A stretch of 64,000 nt of DNA from DASUPK01 sp963815045 (GTDB lineage: Bacteria; Actinomycetota; Thermoleophilia; Solirubrobacterales; 70-9). The position numbers and the translations under genes are program-made. The notes beneath the pieces were generated by a model. The model was not told the origin of the DNA. It saw only the letters and a program-made list of their open reading frames with translations, and made no database searches. Location: NCBI GenBank assembly GCA_963815045.1, contig CAWFET010000003.1:744001-808000 (forward strand). The letters run 5' to 3'. Within the stretch, counting starts at the first letter, position 1. Each line of letters begins with the position of its first letter. Positions 63,946 through 64,000 of the stretch are shown here, one piece after another.

Positions 63946-64000
63946 AAACACCCTCATCTGCCCCCTGGCACGACCTGCCACCCGTCCTCGCCGACGCGAT
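63939..64000 (+). CDS. start of a divergent gene, possibly a PucR/HTH-type regulator (partial)
   Basis: An ATG at 63939 opens a frame to the window end: M-T-K-T-P-S-S-A-P-W-H-D-L-P-P-V-L-A-D-A. The W-(H/R)-D/E-L-P-P-x-x-A-D/A-A-(L/I) pattern resembles the opening of actinobacterial PucR-type regulators as I recall them. Only 20 residues are visible. No ribosome binding site is seen, so translation may be leaderless. The desaturase is divergent, so it may be its regulator. Confidence 0.5.
   Translation, partial: MTKTPSSAPWHDLPPVLADA

Overview
This window looks like chromosomal DNA from a high-GC actinobacterium. The codon use is strongly G/C-biased, secreted proteins end in Lys-rich tails, and there are a lipase, a wax-ester synthase and a polyprenol-dependent mannosyltransferase of actinobacterial type. 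The mix resembles soil Thermoleophilia/Solirubrobacterales; that placement is inference. I see no phage, insertion sequence, integron, rRNA, tRNA or CRISPR array. Genes are densely packed, often with 4-base ATGA or CTAG overlaps, and no gene-free stretch exceeds 300 bases.

Layout. 1-9.1 kb: start of a PuuB-like amine oxidoreductase, small enzymes, a secreted arylsulfotransferase-family protein, a duplicated GNAT-like protein, a STAS protein and a GH76 glycanase. 8.93-9.21 kb: a cyclic-di-AMP (ydaO-type) riboswitch leader in front of a 44-residue membrane protein. 9.3-18.8 kb: a zinc-ribbon/HTH protein, two polytopic membrane proteins (one a GT-C mannosyltransferase), a SHOCT protein, a frameshifted lipase, a WS/DGAT acyltransferase, an acyl-ACP thioesterase, an alpha/beta hydrolase and an NlpC/P60-like hydrolase. 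19-21.7 kb: an ArsR-DUF2892-MMPL operon. 21.7-31.8 kb: secreted proteins, a persulfide dioxygenase-rhodanese, an enoyl-CoA hydratase, a TetR regulator divergent from an esterase-Baeyer-Villiger monooxygenase fusion, DoxX, and ridA-ilvA.

31.8-38 kb and 48.1-48.8 kb carry polyamine/amine catabolism genes: a glutamine-synthetase-like ligase, an aldehyde dehydrogenase, an SDR, a class I amidotransferase, an APC-Usp permease and a PuuD-like hydrolase. Together with the PuuB-like gene at the left edge they can make a gamma-glutamyl-amine route. Between them lies a complete Kdp potassium system (39.6-48.2 kb) in a rearranged form: KdpD is split into two proteins at opposite ends, the ATPase genes run F-A-C-B, and a 26-residue membrane peptide gene precedes kdpF.

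48.8-64 kb: glycerol-3-phosphate oxidation and glycerol kinase genes, an APC permease with a 34-residue companion peptide, an exonuclease/DUF294/STAS run, a GGDEF-EAL protein, small proteins, and a fatty-acid desaturase divergent from the start of a regulator.

Three genes (lipase, glutamine-synthetase-like ligase, APC permease) are each broken by what looks like a single-base indel although both sides read as intact protein. Sequencing or assembly error is the simplest explanation.
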